64,000 bases of DNA from Eurosta solidaginis (lineage: Eukaryota; Arthropoda; Insecta; Diptera; Tephritidae): contig NC_090323.1 in assembly GCF_040869045.1 (NCBI RefSeq), forward strand, positions 262,574,392-262,638,391, given 5' to 3'. The notes beneath the pieces are model-generated. The model did not search any database. It was not told where the DNA came from and saw only the letters and a list, made by a program, of their open reading frames with translations. Made by a program: the position numbers and the translations under genes. Numbering within the stretch: the first letter of the stretch is position 1; the number at the start of each line of letters is the position of its first letter. Below are positions 11,975-24,013 of the stretch, one piece after another.

Positions 11975-12379
11975 CAAGTAAGGAAGGCTAAGTTCGGGTG
12001 TAACAGAACATTACATACTCAGCTGAGAGCTTTGGAGAAAAAATAAGGGAAAATCACCATTTAGCAAAATGAACCTAGGAAAACCCTGGAATGTGTTTGT
12101 ATGACATGTGTATCAAACGAAAAGTGTTAATGAGTATTTAAAACGTAGTGGGCCTTAGTTCTATAGGTGGACGCCTTTTCGAGATATAGCAATAAAGGTG
12201 GACCAGGGGTGACTCTAGAATGTGTTTGTACGATATGGGTATCAAATTAAAGGTATTAATGAGTGTTTTAAAGGGGAGTGGCCCTTAGTTGTATATGTGA
12301 AGGCGTTTTCCAGATATCGACAAAAATGTGGACCAAAATGTGTTCCAGAACATCATCTGTCGGGTACCGCTAATTTATT
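11975..12379 (-). mobile_element. Family-1 element, hairpin-end part of a copy interrupted by another copy
   Basis: Starts CAAGTAAGGAAGGCTAAG, with the stem GTTCGG and loop GTGTAA but a mutated right stem (CAGAAC), then ATACTCAGCTGAG and two ~128-bp units. It stops abruptly at TAATTTATT, exactly where the element at 12380 begins. The missing part resumes at 16893 with TTTATATATGTCATAC. Together they form one older element. Confidence 0.82.
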
Positions 12380-15300
12380 ATACTCAGTTGAGCAGAGCTC
12401 ACAGAGTATATTAAGTTTGATTGGATAACGGTTGGTTGTACATATATAAAGGAATCGAGATAGATATAGACTTCCATATATCAAAATAATCAGGATCGAA
12501 AAAAAATTTGATTGAGCCATGTCCGTCCGTCCGTCCGTCCGTCCGTTAACACGATAACTTGAGTAAATTTTGAGGTATCATGATGAAATTTGGTGTGTAG
12601 CTTCCTGAGCACTCATCTCAGATCGCTATTTAAAATGAACGATATCGGACTATAACCACGCCCACTTTTTCGGTATCGAAAATTTCGAAAAACCGAAAAA
12701 GTGCGATAATTCATTACAAAAGACAGATAAAGCGACGAAACTTGGTAGATGTGTTGACGTTATGACGCAGAATAGAAAATTAGTAAGATTTTGGACAATG
12801 GGCGTGGCACCGCCCACTTTTACAAGAAGGTAATTTAAAAGTTTTGCAAACTGTAATTTGGCAGTCGTTGAAGATATCATGATGAAATTTGGCAGGAACG
12901 TTACTACTATTACTCTATATGCGCTAAATAAAAATAAGCAAAATTGGATGAAAAACACGCCCACTTTTTTAAAAAATTTTTTAAAATTCAAATTTTAACA
13001 AAAAATTTAATATCTTTACTGTATATAAGTAAATTAAGTCAAAATTCAACTCCAGTAATGATATGATGCAACAAAATACAAAAATAAAAGAAAATTTCAA
13101 AATGGGCGTGGCTCCGCCCATTTTCATTTAGTTTGTCTAGAATACTTTTATTGCCATAAGTCGAACAAAAATTTACCAATCCTTCTCAAATTTGGTAGGA
13201 GCATAGATTCTATGACAGTAACTGTTCCCTGTGAAAATGGGCGAAATCGGTGGAAGCCACGCCCAGTTTTTATACACAGTCCACCGTCTGTCCTTCCGCT
13301 CGGCCGTTAACACAATAACTTGAGCAAAATCCGATATATCTTTACTAAACTTAGCCCACGTACTTACCTGAACTCACTTTTTCCTGGTATAAAAAATGGG
13401 CGAAATCTGACCATAACCACGCCCACTTTATTGATATCGAAAATTACGAAAAATGAAAAAAATGCCATAATTCTATACCAAATACGAAAAAAGGGATGAA
13501 ACATGGTAACTGGATTGGTTTATTGACGCAAAATATAACTTTGGAAAAAACTTTGTAAAATGGGTGTGACACCTACCATATTAAGTAGAAGAAAATGAAA
13601 AAGTTCTACAAGGCGAAATCAACAGCCCTTGGAATCTTGGCAGGAATACTGTTAGTGGTATTGCATATATAAATAAATTAGCAGTACCCGACAGATGATT
13701 TTCTGGATCACCTGGTCCACATTTTGGTCGATATCGCGAGAACGGCTTCACATATACATCTAAGGGCCACTCGATTTTAAAACCCTCATTAATACCTTTA
13801 ATTTGATATCCATATCGTACAAACACATACCAGAGTCACCCCTGCCCCACCCTAATGGCGATATCTCGAAAAGGCGTCCACCTATAGACCTAATGCCCAC
13901 TCCCTCTTAAAATGCTCAGTAACACCTTTCGTTTGATACCCATATCGTACAAACATTCTAGAGTCACCCCTGGCCCACCCTAATGGCGATATCTCGAAAA
14001 GGCGTCCACCTATAGACCTAGTGTCCACTCCCTCTTAAAATGCTCAGTAACACCTTTCGTTTGATACCCATATCGTACAAACATTCTAGAGTCACCCCTG
14101 GCCCACCCTAATGGCGATATCTCGAAAAGGCGTCCACCTATAGACCTAATGCCCACTCCCTCTTAAAATGCTCAGTAACACCTTTCGTTTGATACCCATA
14201 TCGTACAAACATTCTAGAGTCACACCTGGCCCACCCTAATGGCGATATTTCGAAAAGGCGTCCACCTATAGAACTAAGGATTACTCCCTTTTAAAATACT
14301 CATTACCACCTTTCATTTGATACCCATATCGTACAAACACATTCTAGAGTCACCCTGGCCCACCCTAATGGCGATATCTCGAAAAGGCGTCCCGCCTATA
14401 GACCTAATATCCACTCCCTCTTAAAATGCTCAGTAACACCTTTCGTTTGATACCCATATCGTACAAACATTCTAGAGTCACCCCTGGCCCACCCTAATGG
14501 CGATATCTCGAAAAGGCGTCCACCTATAGACCTAATGCCCACTCCCTCTTAAAATGCTCAGTAAAACCTTTCGTTTGATACCCATATCGTACAAACATTC
14601 TAGAGTCACACCTGGCCCACCCTAATGGCGATATCTCGAAAAGGCGTCCACCTATAGACCTAATGCCCACTCCCTCTTAAAATGCTCAGTAACACCTTTC
14701 GTTTGATACCCATACCGTACAAACATTCTAGAGTCACCCTTGGTCCACCTTTATGGCGATATCTCGAAAAGGCGTCCACCTATAGAACTAAGGATTACTC
14801 CCTTTTAAAATACTCATTACCACCTTTCATTTGATACCCATATCGTACAAACACATTCTAGAGTCACCCTGGCCCACCCTAATGGCGATATCTCGAAAAG
14901 GCGTCCACCTATAGACCTAATGCCCACTCCCTCTTAAAATGCTCAGTAACACCTTTCGTTTGATACCCATATCGTACAAACATTCTAGAGTCACCCCTGG
15001 CCCACCCTAATGGCGATATCTCGAAAGGGCGTCCACCTATACACCTAATGCCCACTCCCTCTTAAAATGCTCAGTAACACCTTTCATTTGATTCCTATAT
15101 CGTACAAACACATTCTAGAGACACCCCTGGTCCACCTTTATGGCGAAATCTCGAAACGGCGTCCACCTATGGAACTAAGGATCACTCCTTTTCAAAATAC
15201 TCATTAACAGCTTTCATTTGATACCCATATCGTACAAATATATTCTAGGGTCACCCCTGGTCCACCTTTATGGCGATTTCTCGAAAAGGCGTTCACCTAT

Positions 15301-16892
15301 AGAACTAAAGCCCATTCCCTTTTAAAATACTCATTACCACCTTTCATTTGATACCCATATCGTACAAACACATTATAGAATCACCCCTGGTCCACCTTAA
15401 TGGGGACATCTCGAAAAGGCGTCCACCGATAGACCTAAGGCCCACTCCCTCTTAAAATGCTCAGTAACACCTTTCGTTTGATACCCATATCGTACAAACA
15501 TTCTAGAGTCACACCTGGCCCACCCTAATGGCGATATCTCGAAACGGCGTCCACCTATGGAACTAAGGATCACTCCTTTTCAAAATACTCATTAACAGCT
15601 TTCATTTGATACCCATATCGTACAAACATATTCTAGAGTCACCCCTGGTCCACCTTTATGGCGATTTCTCGAAAAGGCGTTCACCTATAGAACTAAAGCC
15701 CATTCCCTTTTAAAATACTCATTACCACCTTTCATTTGATACCCATATCGTACAAACACATTATAGAATCACCCCTGGTCCACCTTAATGGGGACATCTC
15801 GAAAAGGCGTCCACCGATAGACCTAAGGCCCACTCCCTCTTAAAATGCTCAGTAACACCTTTCGTTTGATACCCATATCGTACAAACATTCTAGAGTCAC
15901 ACCTGGCCCACCCTAATGGCGATATCTCGAAAAGGCGTCCACCGATAGACCTAAGGCCCACTCCCTCTTAAAATGCTCAGTAACACCTTTCGTTTGATAC
16001 CCATATCGTACAAACACATTCTAGAGTCACCCTGGCCCACCCTAATGGCGATATCTCGAAAAGGCGTTCACCTATAGACCTAATGCCCACTCCCTCTTAA
16101 AATGCTCAGTAACACCTTTCGTTTGATACCCATACCGTACAAACATTCTAGAGTCACCCTTGGTCCACCTTTATGGCGATATCTCGAAAAGGCGTCCACC
16201 TATAGAACTAAGGATTACTCCCTTTTAAAATACTCATTACCACCTTTCATTTGATACCCATATCGTACAAACACATTCTAGAGTCACCCTGGCCCACCCT
16301 AATGGCGATATCTCGAAAAGGCGTCCACCTATAGACCTAATGCCCACTCCCTCTTAAAATGCTCAGTAACACCTTTCGTTTGATACCCATATCGTACAAA
16401 CATTCTAGAGTCACCCCTGGCCCACCCTAATGGCGATATCTCGAAAGGGCGTCCACCTATACACCTAATGCCCACTCCCTCTTAAAATGCTCAGTAACAC
16501 CTTTCATTTGATTCCCATATCGTACAAACACATTCTAGAGACACCCCTGGTCCACCTTTATGGCGAAATCTCGAAATGGCGTCCACCTATGGAACTAAGG
16601 ATCACTCCTTTTCAAAATACTCATTAACAGCTTTCATTTGATACCCATATCGTACAAACAAATTCTAGAGTCAGCCCTGGTCCACCTTTATGGCGATATC
16701 CCTAAATGGCGTTCATCCATAGAACTATGGCCTACTCTCTCTTAAAATACTCTTTAATACCTTTCATTTGATACACATGTTATACAACCACATTCCAGGG
16801 TTACCCCAGATTGATTTTCCCTATTTTGTCTCCATAGCTCTCAACTGAGTATGTTATGTTCGGTTACACCCGAACTTAGCCTTCCTTACTTG
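12380..16892 (+). mobile_element. Family-1 HINE-like element with a large array (4.5 kb), nested in another copy
   Basis: Starts ATACTCAGTTGAGCAGAGCT and ends with the internal inverted motif CTCAACTGAGTAT, a stem-loop close to GTTCGG/CCGAAC, and CCTTCCTTACTTG. TT lies at both edges (12378-12379 and 16893-16894), and removing the element restores AATTTATTTATATATG as in undisturbed copies. It carries (GTCC)n near 12520-12545, the conserved GGGCGTGG-rich block at 12640-13440, and an array of about 22 units (13800-16770). Frames such as 12650-12991 recur in every copy because the DNA is conserved; I do not regard them as genes. It is the best-preserved copy in the window. Confidence 0.85.
13800..16770. 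repeat. ~128-bp tandem array with higher-order duplications
   Basis: GGCGATATCTCGAAAA recurs at 13857, 13985 and 14113, giving a 128-bp period; units carrying CACATTC are about 2 bp longer. Marked variants reveal segmental copies: CCATACCGTAC at 14711 and again at 16131 (1420 bp, about 11 units), and the CATTATAGAATC unit at 15371 and again at 15759 (388 bp, three units). This is the mark of unequal exchange within the array. Confidence 0.9.
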
Positions 16893-17798
16893 TTTATATA
16901 TGTCATACCACGGACAGTATTCCTGCCAAGATTCCAAGGGCTTTTGATTTCGCCCTGCAGAACTTTTTCATTTTCTTCTACTTAATATGATTGGTGTCAC
17001 ACTCATTTTACAAAGTTTTTTCTAAAGTTATATTTTGCCATGTTTCATCTCTTTTTTCATATTTGGTACAGAATTATGGCATTTTTTTCATTTTTCGTAA
17101 TTTCCGATATCGGAAAAGTGGGCGTAGTCATAGTCGGATTTCGGCCATATTTTATACCAAGATAAAGTGACTTCAGATAAGTACGTGAGCTAAGTTTAGT
17201 TAAGATATAAAATTTTTTTTTAAAAGTGGGCGTGTTCGTCATCCGATTTCACAAATTTTTTTTAGCACACATATAGTAATAGGAATAACGCGCCTACCAA
17301 AACTCATCATGATATCTTCAACGACTGCCAAATTACAGCTTGCCAAACTTTTAAATTACCTTCTTTTAAAAGTGGGCGGTGCCACGCCCAATGTCCAAAA
17401 TTTTTCTAATTTTCTATTTTGCATCATAAGTTCAACGCACCTACCAAGTTTCATCGCTTTATCCGTCTTTGGTAATGAATTATCGCACTTTTTTCGGTTT
17501 TTCGAAATTTTCGATATCGAAAAAGTGGGTGTGGTTGTAGTCCGATATCATTCATTTTAAACAGCGATCTGATTTGAGCGCCCAGGAACCAACATACCAA
17601 ATTTCATCAAGATACCTCAAAATTTACTCAAGTTATCGTGTTTACAGACGGACGGGCATGGCTAAATGAATTTCTTTTTTCACCCAGATCATTTTGATAT
17701 ATAGAAGTCTATATCTATCTCCATTAATTTATGCCCTTACGGATTACCGTTATGCGAACAAAGTTAATATACTCTGTGAGCTCTGCTCAGCTGAGTAT
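16893..17798 (-). mobile_element. Family-1 element, remainder of the copy begun at 11975
   Basis: Resumes within the conserved block just after the array (CAGTATTCCTGCCAAG) and runs through GGGCGTGG-type words and a shortened CGGACGG tract to CTCTGCTCAGCTGAGTAT. The terminal region contains TTATGCGAACAAAG instead of TTATCCAATCAAA, a variant shared with the fragment at 42298, so this looks like an older subfamily. Confidence 0.8.
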
Positions 17799-18182
17799 AC
17801 AAATATAAGAATTTGTATTTAGCAAATAAAATAAATATTTTAAAATTATTACATGACTAAAATAGCAGAATTTTTCCTAAGCCATGATGACTTATGTTTT
17901 TGAATCCGCTTTACACGAATTTTCATAAGATTAAGCCTAGGAGAAACATTTTTGCTTTTTTATATTCTTTTTTTTTTTGCAACAGTGTAAAATGTTCCAC
18001 TCCCAACTGTTTAAAAAACAGAAAATTTGAAAAATGCAAACAATGCATACGTTGTTAGCAGTTGGGAAAAATGTTTACAAAAAGAAAACGTGGCTTTGGT
18101 TGAGTATTTTTGTCAACTGATCGACAATCGCGGAGTGCAGTCGCTTTGTCCGCCCTGATGTCTCGTTTTTTAAGACCATATT
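17799..18182. other. Unassigned AT-rich DNA
   Basis: No gene or repeat recognised. Confidence 0.45.
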
Positions 18183-18495
18183 TGTCGTGGTGTGGTTGTA
18201 GCGTGCTTCGCCTACCACACCGAAGATCCTGGGTTTCAGCCCCAGACAAAGCAAATTAAAAGTTTTAGAAGCAAGTTTTTTAAATTAGAAAGTTCATTTT
18301 TGCCATGAAAGGCTTCTTAGTAAAAACTCATCTGCCTTGCAGGTGCCATTAGGAGCCAGCGTAAAACATGTAGGCCCTGTTCCGCTAACTTTTTAGGAAA
18401 AATTAAAAGAAGCACTCCCCAAATTGGACGAGAAGCTTGGCTTAAGCTCTCTTCGGAGATAATCGCCCCTTGTAATTATTTATTTATTTGTTTTT
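18183..18495 (+). mobile_element. tRNA-derived SINE, diverged copy
   Basis: Head GTCGTGGTGTGGTTGTAGCG, T-arm region CCTGGGTTTCAGCCCCAG, then ACTCATCTGCCTTGC, AACATGTAGGCCCTG, AATTGGACGAGAAGC, CTCTTCGGAGATAATCG and an ATTTATTT tail, in the order seen in the complete copy at 51367. Point changes and small deletions suggest an older insertion. Confidence 0.85.
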
Positions 18496-19177
18496 GTCTG
18501 AAACAATTCTTTATTTTACAATTACAAAAGTCCCTGGATATAAAAAAAACTGTACAGTTAATTTATTAGCTAAATGTAATCATTTTGCCTTGACTATGAC
18601 TAAAAGTAAAATAGATTGCAGTACGCATGAAAGTTGTCTTTGAATATTTTGACGAGTTCTTGTGCAAAGGCTTTTTTCTTCATTAATACTAGCAAATTTT
18701 TTTGCTCTCTAAAATGGTTCACTTTAAAAGTGCATCGGAACTGAATCTGAAGAATTCAAAAACCATTGCGTGGACAAAATGAAACTTTGGAGCATAGTTT
18801 TCAACCATTCTTGCCTCGTATGAGCTTTGTTCTCGTTAATCCAATAACTTAGATTAACACGATGATTTTGAGAGCACGAGTAAACAACACAATAATTATC
18901 GCCCGCATAGACCAATAGATTGTTAGCTCAGAAATCTTAATTATCGAAGTTATGAGTACCCCCGGTCTTTCCAATTCAATAACTACCGAACTGAACTGTC
19001 TACTTGATTTTCTAGCATATCCAGTATCAACGAGAAAAGACGTTTTAAAAATAAAAATTTAATTGGCATATATGTATATATAAAAAAAATTATTTTCGGA
19101 GTAATATCAAAACTCATTTTGGTGTCCTTTCAAATTTAGCACCAAAGCAGCGCAATGTGATAAAGTTTGGTGTAATC
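18496..19177. other. Unassigned AT-rich DNA
   Basis: No gene or repeat recognised; the minus-strand frame at 18724-18915 has no domain. Confidence 0.4.
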
Positions 19178-19793
19178 TAACAGTATTATACTGTTTTCAC
19201 ACAGACGGCTTATTGAAAAATAAAGGCAGTTTTCTACATTAAGACGCTTATTGAGCTCAATCTTCCCTACAAAATTCGAATCTATAATTATTTCATTAGT
19301 AGCTAATCGAATGCCTAATGAAGTCAAAAGCACAATGCAACTCTGTTGGGAGCGTTCAGTTTCTTAGTTTTTGATGTGGTCAGTGCTTAAAAATGTCATT
19401 TGTCAAAGTAAATGTCATTTTCTGCATTGCGGAACGATACAAGGTAGCCGCATCCAACAGCTGATTATAACCTTTTTTTATTTGATTTGATACACCAACT
19501 TCCGGCGCAGTACGATTTTGACATTTGTCCATCGAATTTATAAAAACAAAATACATGGAATTCTTATTTATGTATGTAGTAGGTATGTCACCATGCTGCC
19601 ACCTTGTATCGTTCCGCCATGATTGTCTGTCATATAGTATAGTATATTGTCATTTTATTCGCTTAACATTTCATCCTTCATACTAATCGAGCAGTTACTT
19701 CTGTGTGAAAGCAAAAAATTTACTATTTCATTAGAAGGTGAAATGAGATCATTAAGTTTCTGTGGGAAAACAGTATTACACTTTCGGAGTGAA
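19178..19793. mobile_element. Dispersed repeat with inverted ends (candidate MITE)
   Basis: The left end (AGTATTATACTGTTTTCACA) and right end (TAAGTTTCTGTGGGAAAACA, then GTATTACACT) are near inverses of each other. Parts recur elsewhere: the ACATTAAG..CTCAATCTTCC..ACAAAAT block resembles 53515-53620, and the right end resembles 56330-56372. It has no coding content. It holds a second inverted-repeat element (19430-19617). Confidence 0.5.
19430..19617. mobile_element. Short MITE with ~25-bp terminal inverted repeats
   Basis: Begins CGGAACGATACAAGGTAGCC and ends with the inverse (GCTGCCACCTTGTATCGTTCCG). The 188-bp interior is AT-rich and non-coding. I could not settle a target duplication, so the superfamily is open. 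Confidence 0.6.
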
Positions 19794-19857
19794 ATTAAAA
19801 ATAATTTTGGAGTCAACGCTTTTGCTCGATGTTTTGAGTAAAGACAGATGTGAACAG

Positions 19858-19940
19858 CAAGCCGCTGTGGTGTGGTGGTAGCGTGATCGCCCTTTCCCAA
19901 CGTACTCCTGAGTTCAAGTCTCGGCCGAAGCAACATCTAA
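19858..19940 (+). repeat. tRNA-like (Pol III promoter-like) module
   Basis: GGTGTGGTGGTAGCGTG resembles a D-arm/A-box region. GAGTTCAAGTC is B-box-like and sits in a five-pair T-arm (CTGAG/CTCGG) at 19908-19924. The acceptor stem pairs poorly, so this is a tRNA-derived SINE head rather than a working tRNA gene. No SINE body follows. Confidence 0.5.
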
Positions 19941-22220
19941 TTTTTTGCTTATCAATACTATAATTTAAACTCTATTTTTAAAATATTATTTTTTTCATTC
20001 TTGGGGACACCAACATTTTTTTATTTGTATAGTTTTTTGCGTTTTCTGAACATTGCGGTTATTGAATTGGTTGCTTGTAAGGTTAGCCTTGAACTCATTT
20101 TGGAATATGCGCCAAAGGCTTCTCTGAAATATTTCCAGTTCTTTAGCTTCATATTTGGTTACACTATCCCTTTCGAACTATGTATTTCAGGAGGTGGTGG
20201 AAAAGACTCAGTTTTTGGTAAGGGCAAATACCAAATCTCAGTCCTAATTCAGAGATCCCAGATTTGTTATATGAAACCCAAAACATCCCGGGATCACAAA
20301 AACTGAAATAATGTACATACATTTCTACTATGTACTGAAACTCATATGCACATGGTCATCTAGTAAATGAAAAATTAACTAAAAACACAACTCGTATTTG
20401 CAATTACATTTGAACACAAAAATCCGATGCCAACATCACAGTCAGAGCAAGAAAATTGCAACCGTACAACAACAAAAATTGCTACTACAGCAGCATAAAA
20501 AATATAGAAAGATAGTAAAAGAAACTCAAAAAAATATAATAGAAGATAAACACTTAACTATGTAACTACATAACAACAACGAAATTGCTGTAGAGCAAAA
20601 AGTACAATAACAATAGCAATGGCTTTAAATATACAACAAAATAACAGCAATAACAATAATAACAAAGTAACTGCTGCAACATTGGCCACAGATGCTGCAA
20701 TAAAAATGAGTTGAAACGTTGGAACGAACGGTGGGCAAAGGACGTCATTGGGCGGTGGGCAGTGTTACAAGTCGTTATTTTTTTCCACTTTCTGGTTGAA
20801 GAATAGGGAGCGTTGAAGGTATGCGCGGCGGAGGTAAATGCTTGCTGGTTGGTAGCTATAAACGAGTATAAAGGAGTTTTGTAAGTACATAATGTAACAA
20901 ATGTCGTAACGTAAATAAGTAGATGAAACTACATGTAAAATAAACAACAACTATACAAGCAGCAGTCATAGTAGCAATGGAATTTACTGCCACCACAGTA
21001 GCAAAAATAGCAGAAATTGTTGAATTACAATAAAACTAAGAGAATTTTTGTATTGCAACAGCAATGGTGGCACAGCGTTAAGTAGAAAATGGTACAGTGG
21101 TTTGAAAGTGTGCTCGAATCAAGTTTAATTAGATAGTTATCGAATGCAAACACTTTTTTTTTTGTCTATGTCGCACATAGATCAATAGGGTTCAAAGCCA
21201 AAATCTTAAATTCTGAAGTACTGAAAGCTTACGAGCTGCCCAGCTCAGTACCTACACTCTGTGTACTTCATAAAGTATTAACTAGTTCCGCTACTCAGCC
21301 AGATAAGGCTTGATAGAAACTCAAAATTGCCTTGGCGCACTGTCAATCAATTCTTTGCCTTAGCCTAACATTATTGAATTTTTGAGTTGGGGAAGGGGTA
21401 ACTTCTCGAAAATCCGGTTTTTTCGGTAACACTATCTACTTAAAAGGTGGTAGTGCCCAGTGATTTGTTTTATATCCTATCAAACCGGAAAAATCTACAG
21501 TCTCAACCGAAAAAAAAGTTTATGTGAGCATTGCTCAGAATTTATGGTTAGGGGGTTTAGAATAAGCCCGCGGAGGGGTATGACTGAAATACCTAAATGA
21601 TTCAAGGGATTGCCAGCGCAATTTATAGCTTCTCCAAGTCAAATGTCAGCCTCACCTACCCGTGCCGATTACTGCTTATTTATCAATCGAAGCTCTGGCA
21701 AACCCTCAGTTCCTCATGGAAATGGGGGGTGGTCTGGCATAGAAGATTCCATGTGGGCATATTAAATCATTGGTCTTTGTACTTTAATGGTGTTTGTTAC
21801 CGGAAAGTACCGCATCTATATCTGGAAAAGGACCAGCAACATCGATAACACTCCTCAAAATTTTCGGGGAAGTGTCCTTTCGCTTCGGGGTCGCAATTTT
21901 ATTAGAATGTGAAAAAAAAGATTTGAAATTTCAGAAGACTGCCACGCAGAGACATATAAACAGTACAGAAAAACTATCAAAATGTATTCGATATTTTCAG
22001 CTATAAAAATCAAGAAAATCCCAGAATTCAATTGCTATGATTTTTACAGCAACATCCAATCGCGTTTCCATCGCCACTTATTTTTTACAGGCTTGCTCAT
22101 AAGATCTATGCAAATCTGTCCTCACCTCTATAGTTTTATGTATTATTTAAAAAGTTATCACCTGCATTTTTAATTAAAAGCCCTGATATGCCCCTCACTA
22201 GTCGTTAAATAAAAATTAAA
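19941..22220. other. Non-coding DNA with CAA/ACAATA-rich tracts
   Basis: 20420-21060 is rich in AACAACAA, CAATAGCAATGG and similar tracts common in fly introns. 21590-22170 is less repetitive but shows no domain in any frame. No gene supported. Confidence 0.45.
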
Positions 22221-24013
22221 CAAGTAAGGAAGGTTAAGTTCGGGTGTAACCGAACATTACATACTCAGTTGAGAGCTATGGTGACAACATAAGGGAAAAT
22301 AACCATGTAGGAAAATGAAACGAGGGAAACCCTGGAATGTGTTTGTATGACATGTGTATCAAATGAAAGGCATTAAAGAGTATTTTATGATGGAGTGGGC
22401 CATAGTTCTATAGGTGGACGCCATATAGGGATATAGCCATAAAGGTGGATCAGGGTTGACTCTAGAATGCGTTTGTACGATATGGGTATCAAATGAAAGG
22501 TATTAATGAGTATTTTAAAAGGGAGTAATCCTTAGTTCCATAGATGGACGCCGTTTCGAGATATCTCCATAAAGGTGGACCAGGGGTGAACCTAGAAATT
22601 GTTTGTACAGTATGGGTATCAAATTAAAGGTATTAATGAGAGTTTTAAAAGGGAGTGGTGGTAGTTGTATATGTGAAGTCGTATTCCAGATATCGACCAA
22701 AATGTGGACCAGGGTGACCCAGAACATCATCTGTTGGATACCGCTAATTTATTTATATATGTAATACCTCCCAAGATTTCAAGGGTGTTTTATTTCGCCC
22801 TGCAGAACTTTTTCATTTTCTTCTACTTAATATGGTAGGTGTCTCAACCATTTTACAAAGTTTTTTCTAAAGTTATATTTCGCGTCAATATACCAATCCA
22901 ATTACCATGCTTCATCCCTTTTTTCGTATAGAATTATGGCATTTTTTTCATTTTTCGTAATTTTCGATATCGAAAAAGTGGGCGTGGTCAAAGTCGGATT
23001 TCGTTCATTTTTTATACCAAGATAAAGTGAGTTCAGATAAGTATGTGAACTAAGTTCAGTAAAGATATGTCGATTTTTGCTCAAGTTATCGTGATAACGG
23101 CCATGCGGAAGGACAGACGGACGACTGTGTATAAAAACTGGGCGTGGCTTTAACCGATTTCGCCCATTTTCACAGAAAACAGTTAGCGTCACAAAATCTA
23201 TGCCCCTACCAAATTTCAAAAGAATTGGGAAATTTTTGTTCGACTTATGGCATTAAAAGTATCCTAGACAAACTAAATGAAAAAGGGCGGAGCCACGCCC
23301 ATTTTTAAATTTTCTTTTTTTTTTGTATTTTGTTGCACCATATCATTACTAGAGTTGAATGTTGACATAATTTACTTATATACTGTAAAGGTATTAAAGT
23401 TTTTGTTAAAATTTTACTTAAAAAAAAATTTTTTTTTTTTAAGTGGGCATGGTCCTTCTCCGATTTTGCTAATTTCTATTAAGCGTACATATAGTAATAG
23501 GAGTAACGTTCCTGCCAAATTTAATCATGATATCTTCAACGACTGCCAAATTACAGCTTGCAAAATTTTAAATTACCTTCTTTTAAAAGTGGGCGGTGCC
23601 ACGCCCATTGTCCAAAATTTTACTAATTTTCTATTCTTCGTTATAAGTTCAACTCACCTACCAAGTTTCATCGCTTTATCTGTCTTTGGTAATGAATTAT
23701 TGCACTTTTTCGGTATCGAAAAAGTGGGCGTGGTTATAGTCCGATATCGTTCATTTTAAATAGCAATCTGAGATGAGTGCTCTGGAACCTACATACCAAA
23801 TTTCATTAAGATACCTCAAAATTTACTCAAGTTATCGTGTTAACGGACGGACGGACGGACGGACGAACGGACATGGCTCAATCAAATTTTTTTTCGATCC
23901 TGATGATTTTGATATATAGAAGTCTATATCTATCTGGATTCCTTTATACCTGTACAACCAACCGTTATCCAATCAAACTTAATATACTCTGTGAGCTCTG
24001 CTCAACTGAGTAT
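22221..24013 (-). mobile_element. Family-1 HINE-like element, complete copy (1.79 kb)
   Basis: Starts CAAGTAAGGAAGGTTAAG with the GTTCGG..CCGAAC hairpin and ATACTCAGTTGAG; ends TCTGCTCAACTGAGTAT. AA flanks both sides. The array is short (about three units, 22400-22700), which explains the smaller size. The conserved block and a (GGAC)n tract (23843-23872) follow. The 160-residue frame at 23277-23759 is a translation of the conserved block and not a gene. Confidence 0.82.

Noticed and set aside
13581..16770. Array resembling a CRISPR (regularly spaced repeats)
   Set aside because: Units are ~128 bp, continuous and without unique spacers, inside a eukaryotic transposon; this is a tandem array.
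19858..19940. Working tRNA gene
   Set aside because: A good T-arm and B box, but the acceptor stem mispairs and no terminator run directly follows.
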